From the NCBI GenBank assembly GCA_905213905.1, contig CAJMKD010000026.1, positions 1 through 30,871 on the forward strand: 30,871 nucleotides of DNA, in the 5' to 3' direction. Both the position numbers and the translations under genes were made by a program. Below the pieces are notes generated by a model. The model saw only the letters and a program-made list of their open reading frames with translations. It was not told the DNA's origin and did not search any database. This document shows positions 7,170-15,260 of the stretch, one piece after another (position 1 is the stretch's first letter; each line of letters opens with the position of its first letter). The stretch is from an uncultured Sutterella sp. (lineage in GTDB: Bacteria; Pseudomonadota; Gammaproteobacteria; Burkholderiales; Burkholderiaceae_F).

Positions 7170-8318
7170 ATGAAGGAAAGCATTGAAAAACTGCTCGAAG
7201 GCCTCGCCTTCTTCACGCGATGGCGCCGATCTTGGCGCAGCACGGGCGCCGCGCTCCTTTTTTGCGCGGCAGGGCTTCTCGCCCTTGGCGCAGAAGAAGC
7301 GGCCGCCGAGTGCTCGCGGCTTCCTGCCGAATCCATCGTGCTCGAAGAGGCGCTCCGGGACAAGTTCCCATTTGCTTCTGCTGGCGTCATCTGGGCGATG
7401 CCCGCCAATGCGAAGAAGTTTGAGCCGACCCTCAGGCTCACGGCCAAGAAGCCCCAGGACCGAATCGACTTCGTGATTCTCGACGAAGCCACCGGGCGGC
7501 CCGTGCCGGGCTGGCCCTATCCGCTCGGGGGCGGCCTATATGTCGGCCTTACCGGCACAATCACGGTTTCGGGAAGCGGCGTGGTTCGCTCCCGCACCTA
7601 TGATCTGCCGATGGATCCGGCAGAGATCACGCCGAACGGTCCGGCGATTCTTTCCGTTTTGCTTCCCAAGCCCGCAAAGTCGGCGGCTTTCGATTTCTCA
7701 GCGAAGAACCTTCGCATTTACCTCGTCTGCCCCGGCGGCGGGTGCGACTATGCGCAGTCCTTCCATTTCCCAAAGCGCGTCGTCATCGCCGCCAATTCAC
7801 CGTGGCGGACCGAATACGACGGCAACAAGGGGTTCGTCTGTTCGGATAAGCCGATCACCATCGTGAGCCACTGCACGCTCTCGGCTTCGCCCTCGCACAT
7901 CCGCTTCAGCGACATGCCGCAGCGGGGCGCGCCCGGCACGCTCGCCCAAGTCGCTTCGACTCAGGTTTCCGTCGTCTGCCGCAGCGGCGCAGGCACATCG
8001 GGAAAGCTCCCTTACATCCGAATCTATCCGGAGCGAATCGACAACGCCGATCCGCGGCTCGCGCGCTTCACCAACGAGCAGGGCGGCATTTTCAACGGCA
8101 TCGGGCTCGTCTACAACATTGACGAGAAACCGCTCTGCACGGGAGCCGAGAAGCGGCTCGAATGGAATAAGAAAGCGCCGCTCGGCCAATGGCGCAGCAC
8201 GGCCGGAAGAGAAACCGCCGCTTCGACCGTTTACTGGGGCCTATGCCGCGTGGGCGACGCGAAGCGCGACGTCGGGCTTTACGGCACGACGGCCACGATT
8301 TCGTTCTGGGTGGACTAA
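7170..8318 (+). CDS. Fimbrial tip / adhesin-like protein
   Basis: This 382-residue secreted protein is the last gene of the fimbrial operon. It has an unusually long charged N-region (about 26 residues) before the hydrophobic signal core, with likely cleavage near AEEAAA/EC. A novel N-terminal domain (about 48-215, with a CPGGGC pair) is followed by a pilin-like C-terminal domain (CSDKPITIVSHCTLS onward) ending VGLYGTTATISFWVD, a donor-strand-like end. Size, two-domain layout and position match tip adhesins of chaperone-usher fimbriae. The receptor cannot be guessed. GAGGAT provides the ribosome site 7 bases before ATG. Confidence 0.75.
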   Translation: MKESIEKLLEGLAFFTRWRRSWRSTGAALLFCAAGLLALGAEEAAAECSRLPAESIVLEEALRDKFPFASAGVIWAMPANAKKFEPTLRLTAKKPQDRIDFVILDEATGRPVPGWPYPLGGGLYVGLTGTITVSGSGVVRSRTYDLPMDPAEITPNGPAILSVLLPKPAKSAAFDFSAKNLRIYLVCPGGGCDYAQSFHFPKRVVIAANSPWRTEYDGNKGFVCSDKPITIVSHCTLSASPSHIRFSDMPQRGAPGTLAQVASTQVSVVCRSGAGTSGKLPYIRIYPERIDNADPRLARFTNEQGGIFNGIGLVYNIDEKPLCTGAEKRLEWNKKAPLGQWRSTAGRETAASTVYWGLCRVGDAKRDVGLYGTTATISFWVD

Positions 8319-8374
8319 GCGCGATAGCGAGCGGCCCCTTCTCCGGGCGGCATGCTAAGGCGCCTCAAGAGACG

Positions 8375-8417
8375 GACGGCACGGTCGGCGCCCCCGCAGG
8401 CGCGCCGATCGGCCGTC
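8375..8417. terminator. GC-rich hairpin between convergent genes
   Basis: The arm 8375-8391 pairs with 8402-8417 almost throughout (GACGGC with GCCGTC, CGGCGC with GCGCCG). There is no T-run on either side. Its place between the 3' ends of the tip gene and the convergent amidohydrolase suggests a termination or RNA-stability role. Confidence 0.45.
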
Positions 8418-8430
8418 AGGCCTCCAAATA

Positions 8431-9717
8431 TCAGAGAGCGATACCGTTCATGCGGCGCAGGAACCCCGTAAAGAGCCCGAAGCCGATCGGCAGGCTCTCC
8501 TCATCCTGAATGTCGAAGTCAGAGCGGTGGTGCCCATTCTGATTGGCGCCGTAGAGCGCATAGGCCGCACGGCCGCCGTGCTCGATCACGCGGTGCATGA
8601 GCATCGTGCAGTCTTCGCTCCCGGAAGGCTTCGAGACGTCGAGCACGCGCTTCACGCCCGGCACCTGCTCGGCCACCTCGCGCACGATTTCAAGAAGGTC
8701 ATCGCAGACGGGGAGCGTCGTCGCCTCGCCTGCGCGCACGATGCTGCCTTCGACTTCGTAGCACTTTTCAACGCCTTCGACGATCCGCTCGACCGATTCG
8801 ACCATGTACTGGTTCACGGCGGGCGTTTCGCCGCGCACTTCGAGCTGCATGTCGGCGTGCACCGGGGTCACGTTCCGGCCTTCGCCCGCGTTGAGTCGGC
8901 CGACGGCGATGCGCGTCATCCCCTCGCCGCTGCGCGGAATGCCCTGCATCATCATGGCTGCCGCGCAGGCGGCCATCAGCGCGCTGCGGCCCTTTTCCGG
9001 GTCGGAGCCCGCATGCGAGGGCCGGCCGTGGAAGTGCACGTCAAGCTTCGTCGAAGCGAGGAAGCCGCCCCGGCAGAGGCCGATTTCGCCCAGGCGGCAG
9101 TGCGTGCCGATATGCGCGCCGAGGAGCCAGTCGACGTCGTCGACGATGCCTGAAGCTGCCATGGCTGCGCCCCCGCGCACGCCCTCTTCAGCCGGCTGGA
9201 AGAGGAACTTGATGGTGCCCGAGAGTTCATCCTTGTGCTCGACCGCCCAGCGGGCCGTCTCAAGGCCAACGGCCGAATGCGCATCGTGGCCGCAGGCGTG
9301 CATGAAGCCCGGGCGCTCGGACGCAAAGCCTTCGCGCGCCGGCAGGTGTTCGGGCGCATCGAGTTCGGTGACGAGCACGCAGTCGATGTCGCAGCGCAGC
9401 GCCGTCACAGGACCGGGGCGTCCCGTCTCGAGCACGGCAACGCAGCCCGTGAAGCCTTCCGTTTCGTCGATGAAGGACTGCGGCACGCCGTGCGCGAGCG
9501 CGCGCTCGATCGCCGCTTCAACAAGCTTCGGATCGCGTCCCATGACGGCGTCCGGATTGATCGCCGCCCGGCCGAGCAGGACCCGGAGCCCCAAGGCGCG
9601 CAGGCGGCTTGCAAGAAAGTAAGTCGTTTCGAATTCTGTCCAGCCTTCTTCAGGGCGCTTGTGAAGCGTGCGGCGGTTCGCGACCATTTCGCGAACATAT
9701 TCGTCATGCGTGAGCAT
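8431..9717 (-). CDS. M20-family amidohydrolase, AbgA-like (aminobenzoyl-glutamate/hippurate hydrolase type)
   Basis: A 428-residue cytosolic metallopeptidase-like hydrolase. Metal-site motifs are visible: RCDIDC (108-113), HACGHDAH (140-147) and QPAEEG (174-179, catalytic Glu), then the dimerisation domain and GSEDCTMLMHRV near the end. The run from the glycine-rich GRPGP through VDDVDWLLGAHIGT resembles E. coli AbgA, which with AbgB splits p-aminobenzoyl-glutamate, more than simple aminoacylases. No AbgB or AbgT partner is in the window, so the substrate is open. I chose the ATG at 9717 (preceded by GGAAGGAAAACAA) over an upstream start at 9810 that adds 31 non-homologous residues. It faces the fimbrial operon tail to tail. 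Confidence 0.87.
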   Translation of the reverse strand: MLTHDEYVREMVANRRTLHKRPEEGWTEFETTYFLASRLRALGLRVLLGRAAINPDAVMGRDPKLVEAAIERALAHGVPQSFIDETEGFTGCVAVLETGRPGPVTALRCDIDCVLVTELDAPEHLPAREGFASERPGFMHACGHDAHSAVGLETARWAVEHKDELSGTIKFLFQPAEEGVRGGAAMAASGIVDDVDWLLGAHIGTHCRLGEIGLCRGGFLASTKLDVHFHGRPSHAGSDPEKGRSALMAACAAAMMMQGIPRSGEGMTRIAVGRLNAGEGRNVTPVHADMQLEVRGETPAVNQYMVESVERIVEGVEKCYEVEGSIVRAGEATTLPVCDDLLEIVREVAEQVPGVKRVLDVSKPSGSEDCTMLMHRVIEHGGRAAYALYGANQNGHHRSDFDIQDEESLPIGFGLFTGFLRRMNGIAL

Positions 9718-9904
9718 TTGTTTTCCTTCCTTCGAAGCGCACTCGTGGCGCGCCTCCCTTTTTTCCATTCTGGCGCAGCGTCCTGCGATGCAGGACCGCG
9801 CCGCATCCAAGGCGACATTATCCGCTCTCGAGCCGCGCCTCAGTTCGGCCCGCGCAGAGCCTGTCGGCGAACGTGCCGGGCGGCTGGCGCGCAGATAACG
9901 CGAA

Positions 9905-9933
9905 GCCGGCCGCCGTCAAAACGGCAGACCGGC
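9905..9933. promoter_or_regulatory. Hairpin between fumarase and amidohydrolase genes
   Basis: GCCGGCCGCCGT (9905-9916) pairs imperfectly with ACGGCAGACCGGC (9921-9933). It lies downstream of the fumarase stop and upstream of the amidohydrolase start, both on the minus strand. No U-run follows on that strand, so this may be a weak terminator or processing site. Confidence 0.35.
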
Positions 9934-10004
9934 TCCTAGCTTTTCTTCATCGGCGCTTCAGCCGGGTCTTTCCCGCCCGGCGCGAGCGCAGTGAGAAGCG
10001 GCGA

Positions 10005-11663
10005 TTACTTCGCGCAGCAGGGCTTCACGTTGATCGTCCAGGGCTTGAGCTGCTTGAAGAAGTCGTTGCCCTTGTCGTCGACGAGGATGAAGGCCGGGAA
10101 GTCGACCACTTCGATCTTGTAGACCGCTTCCATGCCGAGTTCCGGGAACTCGATGCATTCGATGCTCTTGATGCTGCTGCTCGAGAGCACGGCCGCAACG
10201 CCGCCGATCGTGCCGAGATAGAAGCCGCCGTGCTTCTTGCAGGCGTCGGTGACGACCTGGGTGCGGTTGCCCTTGGCGATCATGACCATCGAGCCGCCGT
10301 GCGACTGGAAGAGATCAACATAGGGGTCCATGCGGTTGGCCGTCGTCGGGCCCATCGAGCCGCAGGCATAGCCTTCGGGGGTCTTGGCCGGGCCGGCGTA
10401 GAGAACCGGATGATCCTTGATGTAGTCAGGCAGGTCTTCGCCGCGGTCAAGGCGTTCCTTGAGCTTGGCGTGCGCAATGTCGCGCGCGACGATGATCGTG
10501 CCCGTGAGCGAAACGCGGGTCGAAACCGGGTACTTCGTGAGATCGGCGAGCACTTCCTTCATCGGACGGTTGAGGTCGATCTTCACGCCGCCCGCTTCGC
10601 CGTCCTTCTGGTATTCCGCAGGAATGAGGCTCGCGGGATTGTCGTCGAGCTTCTCGATCCAGAGGCCGTCCTTGTTGATCTTGCACTTGACGTTGCGGTC
10701 CGCAGAGCAGGAAACGCCCATGCCGACCGGGCAGCTCGCGCCGTGGCGCGGCAGGCGGATGACGCGGACGTCGTGGGCCATGTACTTGCCGCCGAACTGA
10801 GCGCCGAGGCCGATCTTCCAGGCTTCTTCGAGGAGCTGCTGCTCGAGCTCAACGTCGCGGAAGGCGCGGCCCGTTTCGTCGCCCGTCGTCGGGAGATCGT
10901 CGTAGTAGTGGCAGGAAGCGAGCTTAACCGTCATCATCGTGCGCTCGGCGGAGGTGCCGCCGATCACGAAGGCGATGTGGTACGGCGGGCAGGCAGCCGT
11001 GCCGAGGCTCTTCATCTTGTCGATCAGGAAGGGCAGGAGGCGGCCCGGGTTGAGGAGCGCCTTCGTTTCCTGATAGAGGTAGGACTTGTTGGCCGAGCCG
11101 CCGCCCTTGACGACGCAGAGGAACTTGTACTCCATGCCTTCCGTCGCTTCGATGTCGATCTGAGCGGGCAGGTTGCACTTCGTGTTCACTTCTTCGTAGA
11201 GCGAAAGCGGCGCATTCTGCGAATAGCGCAGGGCTTCCTTCGTGTAGGTGTCGTAGACGCCCTTCGAGATCGCTTCTTCATCGCAGAAGCCCGTCCAGAC
11301 GCACTGGCCCTTTTCGCCGTGCACGATGGCCGTGCCGGTATCCTGGCAGAAGGGCAGCACGCCCTTGGCGGCCGTTTCGGCGTTGCGCAGGAACGTGAGC
11401 GCGACATACTTGTCGTTGTCGCTCGCTTCCGGATCCGACAGGATCTTGGCGACCTGTTCGTTGTGCGAACGGCGAAGCATGAAGTTGACGTCGGTGAAGG
11501 CGCGGTTGATGAGCTTCGTGAGGCCTTCGGCTTCAACCTTGAGAACCGGGTGGCCTTCAAATTCGGAAACCGAGACATAGTCCTTCGAGAGGAGGTAGTA
11601 CTCGGTGTCATCCTTGCCGTGCTGGAACATCGGCGCGTACTTGAATTCGGGAGTCTGAGCCAT
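10005..11663 (-). CDS. fumA: Fumarate hydratase, class I (4Fe-4S, FumA/FumB type)
   Basis: The 552-residue protein matches the full length of single-chain class I fumarases (E. coli FumA is 548). It interconverts fumarate and malate in the citric-acid cycle, using an oxygen-sensitive 4Fe-4S cluster. Cys106 in PFCQDTGT is a likely cluster ligand, with others in TAACPPYH and GVSCSADRN. The C-terminal domain carries the YAGPAKTPEGYACGSMGPTTANRMDPYVD segment region typical of the family. I chose the ATG at 11663, where homology begins, instead of 11741; GAAAGAAAGG lies about 10 bases upstream. It ends KPCCAK. Whether it works oxidatively or in fumarate respiration cannot be told from sequence. 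The plus strand holds a long false frame opposite this gene. Confidence 0.95.
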   Translation of the reverse strand: MAQTPEFKYAPMFQHGKDDTEYYLLSKDYVSVSEFEGHPVLKVEAEGLTKLINRAFTDVNFMLRRSHNEQVAKILSDPEASDNDKYVALTFLRNAETAAKGVLPFCQDTGTAIVHGEKGQCVWTGFCDEEAISKGVYDTYTKEALRYSQNAPLSLYEEVNTKCNLPAQIDIEATEGMEYKFLCVVKGGGSANKSYLYQETKALLNPGRLLPFLIDKMKSLGTAACPPYHIAFVIGGTSAERTMMTVKLASCHYYDDLPTTGDETGRAFRDVELEQQLLEEAWKIGLGAQFGGKYMAHDVRVIRLPRHGASCPVGMGVSCSADRNVKCKINKDGLWIEKLDDNPASLIPAEYQKDGEAGGVKIDLNRPMKEVLADLTKYPVSTRVSLTGTIIVARDIAHAKLKERLDRGEDLPDYIKDHPVLYAGPAKTPEGYACGSMGPTTANRMDPYVDLFQSHGGSMVMIAKGNRTQVVTDACKKHGGFYLGTIGGVAAVLSSSSIKSIECIEFPELGMEAVYKIEVVDFPAFILVDDKGNDFFKQLKPWTINVKPCCAK

Positions 11664-12084
11664 TTTGCTTTTGCCTTTCTTTCGAGCCGCCGCCCTCTCC
11701 TTTTGAGCGAAGGCGAGCGGCCTGCGGTTGGTCTCTGTCAATGGGTCTTTCGCGATGCGCGCGCCTCAGCTGCCCCGAGCCCTCCGCCGGTCTGCGACCT
11801 GGCCGGGGCATGCGAAAGCCTGGAGCGCACGCGCCGCATCGATCCGGAGCCGGAGCTCCGATTCGAACTGCCTGAATTATCTACCTCCTTCGAGATGCGC
11901 GCAATGGCAGAAAAAGCAGAGCCCTCGGAAGTGTTGACATCGGACCAATTTTTGCAAGGCCCTTACAGATTCGAGCGAAATGATCGATTTATCAGCAAAA
12001 ACGAAAGCCAAGAAGCGATGTTTTCGATCAGAAAGCCTACTTTCGGCTTCGCCAATATAAGTACAAACACTCTACTTAATAAGT
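11664..12084 (-). other. Upstream region of the fumarase gene, no gene seen
   Basis: This 421-bp gap is GC-rich near the fumarase start and AT-rich at 11925-12084. I see no credible ORF. A plus-strand TTGACA at 11934-11939 has no -10 partner. A dyad TGAT / ATCA around 11980-11995 has a 6-base gap, wrong for FNR. The fumarase promoter is probably in the AT-rich part, but I cannot fix it. Confidence 0.4.
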
Positions 12085-12111
12085 AATAAAAAACGCCCGC
12101 GAAGGGCGTTT
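12085..12111 (-). terminator. Intrinsic terminator of the acetyltransferase-like gene
   Basis: On the minus strand AACGCCC pairs with GGGCGTT (12104-12110 with 12092-12098) around a 5-base loop, then a run of six T continues into ATTATT. This is a textbook Rho-independent terminator about 55 bp after the stop of the gene at 12164. Confidence 0.85.
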
Positions 12112-12163
12112 CAGGCGTCTCAGGCCGCTCGCGCCGGCAGCAGCCCCTGCCGCACCAGCGCCA

Positions 12164-12781
12164 TCATCGGCGCTCACTGACGCGGCCCGCGTCGACCTGC
12201 GCATCAAAGTCGGCGACGCGCTTTTCAGCTTCCGCCGCAAGGCGCTCGAGCTCAGCCGTGTTGGGCGCGTCGGGCACGTTCTGCGGCGCCGCTTCAGCAA
12301 CCGTCGCTGCGGGCGGCGGAAAATCAGCCGTCACAACCGCATTGGCAGGCACCACGGCGCCAGCGGCAATGCGAAGCGCCCCGGCAATGCGCGCGCCGGC
12401 GCCGACCACCACGCCCGGCTCCAGCACGGGTGCGGCGCCGCGCTTCGGATCACCTTCGACAACGACGAAAGCGCCGATTTCGCAGTCGTCGCCCACTTCC
12501 ACCCCAGCGCCGATCACGGCGCCGAGGCCGCTGCGCATGAAGACGCGGCGGCCGATCTTGGCCGTGGGATCGATATCGATGCCGGAGAGCATCCGGCCGA
12601 TCGTCGAGCAGAGGCCGCCGAGTCCGGGCCAGCCCTGCAGCCGGCACCAGCGCGCCGCCCGGTGCAGCATCTGCGCCTGATAGCAGGGCGAGCCGAGCAC
12701 AACCGCCGCAGCGCTCCTGCAGGCGGGGTCCTTCATCATGACCGTACGAATCAACTCTTCGCTGTGGGTGGGCGGCGTCAT
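12164..12781 (-). CDS. Serine acetyltransferase-like hexapeptide protein lacking the catalytic Asp-His
   Basis: The 205-residue protein follows the short (EpsC-like) serine O-acetyltransferase plan: DPACRSAAAVVL helix, LHRAARWCRLQG, then left-handed beta-helix repeats (residues 68-150). The active-site segment, normally IHPGA...FIDHGxGVVIG, reads IDPTA (70-74) and FMRSGLGAVIG (81-91), so the conserved Asp-His pair is Arg83-Ser84. The later His (RHP in the family) is missing too (PKRG, 112-115). It is unlikely to make O-acetylserine by the known mechanism; a pseudo-enzyme, regulator or altered acyltransferase is possible. A charged coiled tail (176-205) follows. ATG 12781 has AGGAG 11 bases upstream. 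It stands alone with its own terminator. Confidence 0.75.
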   Translation of the reverse strand: MTPPTHSEELIRTVMMKDPACRSAAAVVLGSPCYQAQMLHRAARWCRLQGWPGLGGLCSTIGRMLSGIDIDPTAKIGRRVFMRSGLGAVIGAGVEVGDDCEIGAFVVVEGDPKRGAAPVLEPGVVVGAGARIAGALRIAAGAVVPANAVVTADFPPPAATVAEAAPQNVPDAPNTAELERLAAEAEKRVADFDAQVDAGRVSERR

Positions 12782-13485
12782 CTGCTCGGGCGCTCCTAGA
12801 AATGCTTTGAAAATGGGTCGGAAGCGCTGCTTCAGGGAGAGGCGGCTCCGATGGAATGGATGCCATTTTATCTGCAGGCTGAGTCCGGCGCAGGAAAAGC
12901 GCCGCCCTCATGCCGCCCAGGCGCCGCCGTCCGCCCGGCAAACGCGGCAAAAAATGCGCTGCGCCCGTTCGGCATAAGCGCGCACCTGCGCGGCGCCAAG
13001 CACCGCGACCGGCGCCGCGCTCGACGCCGAAAAACAGAATTTGGCGCGCATGGGCAGCCTGCGCAGAAGCGCCCATTGACGCCCTTTCGTTCACATTTCT
13101 CGACAATTCGGCACTTCGGACTAGAGGCGTGCCGCCATGCGCAAAAGTGCGCGGATTATTCTGCGCGGCCTTGCGCTCCCCGGGCCCGCGCACCCCTATA
13201 TTTTTTCCCATGCGGCAGCGCGGAGCGCTTGAGCCGCCCGCCCCGAGAAAGCGACGGGCGGCGGCAGCCCTCCGACGAAAAAAGAAGCCCGCAGCGCTTT
13301 GCATGCCGAACGTGCTGAGCCCGCTTCCCCGCAGGGGCGAGGAATCCAGCTCAGGCAACCGAGGCTTCGGCAGGCGCCCCAAGAGGCTCGAATCCGCCGC
13401 ACGGCGTGCGCGCGCCCAAGCGCGTTGCGCCGATCAAGGCAAACAGCTTTTTTTCTAACGCATCTGCGAACCGGAGATACCAACC
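12782..13485. other. Long GC-rich gap with a nested stem-loop
   Basis: No believable gene lies in these 704 bases; open frames here are Arg-rich products of high GC. CTGAGC (13315-13320) pairs with GCTCAG (13349-13354), enclosing CCCC-GCA-GGGG (13327-13337), and a T-run follows at 13448-13454 just before the binding-protein gene. The last 170 bases could be a structured 5' leader of that gene, but I recognise no known riboswitch. Confidence 0.35.
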
Positions 13486-14262
13486 ATGCAAATCGGCGCC
13501 TTCTGCCGCAAAAGTGCGGCCCTTCTCGCTCTCCTAGGCATCGCGGGCGGCGCGCTCGCGGCCGACACGTGGCGCGTCGCCACCGAAGGAACCTTCCCGC
13601 CATTTGAGTTCTACAACAGCGCCACGGGCGAGCTGCAGGGCTTTGAAGTCGATCTCGTCAAGGAGATGGCCAAAGTCATGAAGAAGGACCTCAAGCTTGA
13701 GTCGCTCAGCTTCGACGCCATTATTCCGGCGCTCATTTCCGGCACTGTCGACGCGGGCGCCGCCGGGTTCTCCATCACGCCCGAGCGCGCCAAGCGACTG
13801 AAGTTCACGATCCCCTTCTACCGTTCGGGCTTGACGATCGTTGTGCCGAAGGAAAACAAGGCAGGCATCCAGGACTTCGACGACCTCAAGGGCAAACGCA
13901 TTTCCGTGCAGCTTGGCTCAACCTCCATGACGTACGCCAAGAGCATTGAAGGCGCCAAGGTGACGACCTTCGCGAGCGCGGGCGACGCCATTCTCAACAT
14001 GCTCGCCGGCAACGCCGACGCCGTCATCAACGACAAGCCCGTCACGGATTATCTGCGCTCGCGCAACGAATCCATTGCCGAAAACACCCTGCACCTTTCG
14101 CCGATCGCCACGGCCGACCAGTTCGCCATGGTGACGACGAAGGAAAACGCGAAGCTCAACGACGAAATGAGCGCAGCGCTCAAGACGCTCAAGGCAAACG
14201 GCACGTTCGAGAAGCTCCACCAGAAGTGGTTCGGCCGTCCCGCGGACCCGGATCTGCCCTGA
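13486..14262 (+). CDS. Periplasmic amino-acid binding protein (family 3 SBP, GlnH/ArtJ-like)
   Basis: The 258-residue protein has a signal peptide ending GGALA/ADTW and the family-3 solute-binding signature: VATEGTFPPFEFYNSATGELQGFEVDL is the ligand-cleft opening, and ITPERAKRLKFTIPFYRSG the second lobe motif. It should capture a polar amino acid for an ABC importer. No permease or ATPase gene of the polar amino-acid type is next to it, so it is an orphan here. GGAG lies 10 bases before ATG. A strong terminator follows at 14310. The exact amino acid (Gln, Arg, Lys, His) cannot be assigned. Confidence 0.88.
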   Translation: MQIGAFCRKSAALLALLGIAGGALAADTWRVATEGTFPPFEFYNSATGELQGFEVDLVKEMAKVMKKDLKLESLSFDAIIPALISGTVDAGAAGFSITPERAKRLKFTIPFYRSGLTIVVPKENKAGIQDFDDLKGKRISVQLGSTSMTYAKSIEGAKVTTFASAGDAILNMLAGNADAVINDKPVTDYLRSRNESIAENTLHLSPIATADQFAMVTTKENAKLNDEMSAALKTLKANGTFEKLHQKWFGRPADPDLP

Positions 14263-14309
14263 TTGGCAGTGCCGCGCACCGGCGCGGCCCTCTGAGCGGC
14301 CGCTTGAAG

Positions 14310-14352
14310 AAAAGCCCGCGCCCGACGAAGATCGGGAACGGGCTTTCTTTTA
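14310..14352 (+). terminator. Intrinsic terminator after the amino-acid binding protein
   Basis: AAAGCCCG (14311-14318) pairs with CGGGCTTT (14339-14346), with an inner CCGA/TCGG stem, followed by CTTTT. It ends the monocistronic binding-protein unit and separates it from the convergent ABC operon. Confidence 0.85.
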
Positions 14353-14422
14353 TGCGGCACCCAAGCGGACGCTGAAGGCCTCTTCGGCGCCCATCCATCT
14401 CTGCCGGCGCGCAAGCCAGGAT

Positions 14423-15211
14423 TCAGCTCAGGAGCATCTTGTCCGAGACGCCGCTGCCGGCCTTTTCAAAGAACTCGAGAAGATCGACAGGCGTGAGCTT
14501 TGCCTTCTCCTCGCCGCGCACATCGAGGATCGGACGGCCGTCATGCATCATGACGAGACGGTTCCCGAGACGGAGCGCATCCCGCATATTGTGTGTAATC
14601 ATCAGGGTCGTAAGCTGTTGTTCTCTAACGATTTTTTCCGTAATCTCCAGCACCTTGGCCGCAGTTTTCGGATCAAGTGCGGCGGTGTGCTCGTCAAGGA
14701 GCAAAAGCTTCGGCCGGACAAGCGTCGCCATGAGGAGCGTGAGCGCCTGGCGCTGGCCGCCCGAGAGAAGGCCGACGTGCGCCGTCATGCGGTCTTCAAG
14801 ACCGAGGCCGAGGCCGCGCAGGAGCGTTCGGAAGTGTTCGCTTCTCGCCTTCTGCTCGCTCCAGCGAAGCGTGAGCCGCCGCCCGCGGCGGTCGGCGCCG
14901 GCGAGGTTCTCCTCGATCATCATGCCGGCGGCCGTTCCGCGCATTGGATCCTGAAAGACGCGTCCGATGAAGGCGGCGCGCTTGTGCTCGGGCATGCCCG
15001 AAACATCCACGCCGTCGATTGTGATCGACCCTTTGTCGATCGGGAAGACGCCGGCAACGGCGTTGAGAAGCGTCGACTTCCCGGCGCCGTTCGAGCCGAT
15101 CACCGTGCAGAAGTCGCCCGGCTCGAGCGAAAGGCTGACGCCGCGGAGCGCCTTCTTTTCGTTGGGTGTGCCCGGAAAGAAGGTCTTGTGTACGTTTTCG
15201 ATGCGAAGCAT
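14423..15211 (-). CDS. ABC transporter ATPase, TrpZ-like
   Basis: A 262-residue ATPase with Walker A GSNGAGKST (39-47), Q-loop FQDP, signature LSGGQRQAL, and Walker B LLLLDEHTAALDP. The FQDP...GTA...MIEENLA segment is typical of ATPases that partner TrpX (PF04392-type) binding proteins. It powers the importer made with the two upstream genes. I chose the ATG at 15211, preceded by GAAGGA, which begins MLRIENVHKTF; an upstream start at 15256 adds non-homologous residues. It is the last gene of a three-gene minus-strand operon, 49 bp after the permease. In streptococci TrpXYZ is a predicted tryptophan importer; substrate here is unproven. Confidence 0.87.
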   Translation of the reverse strand: MLRIENVHKTFFPGTPNEKKALRGVSLSLEPGDFCTVIGSNGAGKSTLLNAVAGVFPIDKGSITIDGVDVSGMPEHKRAAFIGRVFQDPMRGTAAGMMIEENLAGADRRGRRLTLRWSEQKARSEHFRTLLRGLGLGLEDRMTAHVGLLSGGQRQALTLLMATLVRPKLLLLDEHTAALDPKTAAKVLEITEKIVREQQLTTLMITHNMRDALRLGNRLVMMHDGRPILDVRGEEKAKLTPVDLLEFFEKAGSGVSDKMLLS

Positions 15212-15260
15212 TTTTTCTGGTCCTTCGTGACTGTTACCTGATGGAAGCGGCCCCAAGCGG

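Noticed and set aside
11975..12000. FNR-like site upstream of the fumarase gene
   Set aside because: The half-sites TGAT and ATCA are 6 bases apart instead of 4, and flanking bases do not fit TTGAT/ATCAA.
9873..12086. 737-residue plus-strand ORF opposite the fumarase gene
   Set aside because: It is a shadow of the class I fumarase codons on the other strand, rich in Arg, Glu, Val and Asp, with no family signal and no ribosome site.
12450..13382. 310-residue minus-strand ORF overlapping the acetyltransferase-like gene
   Set aside because: Arg-rich frame produced by high GC; the overlapping frame shows a true beta-helix family pattern.
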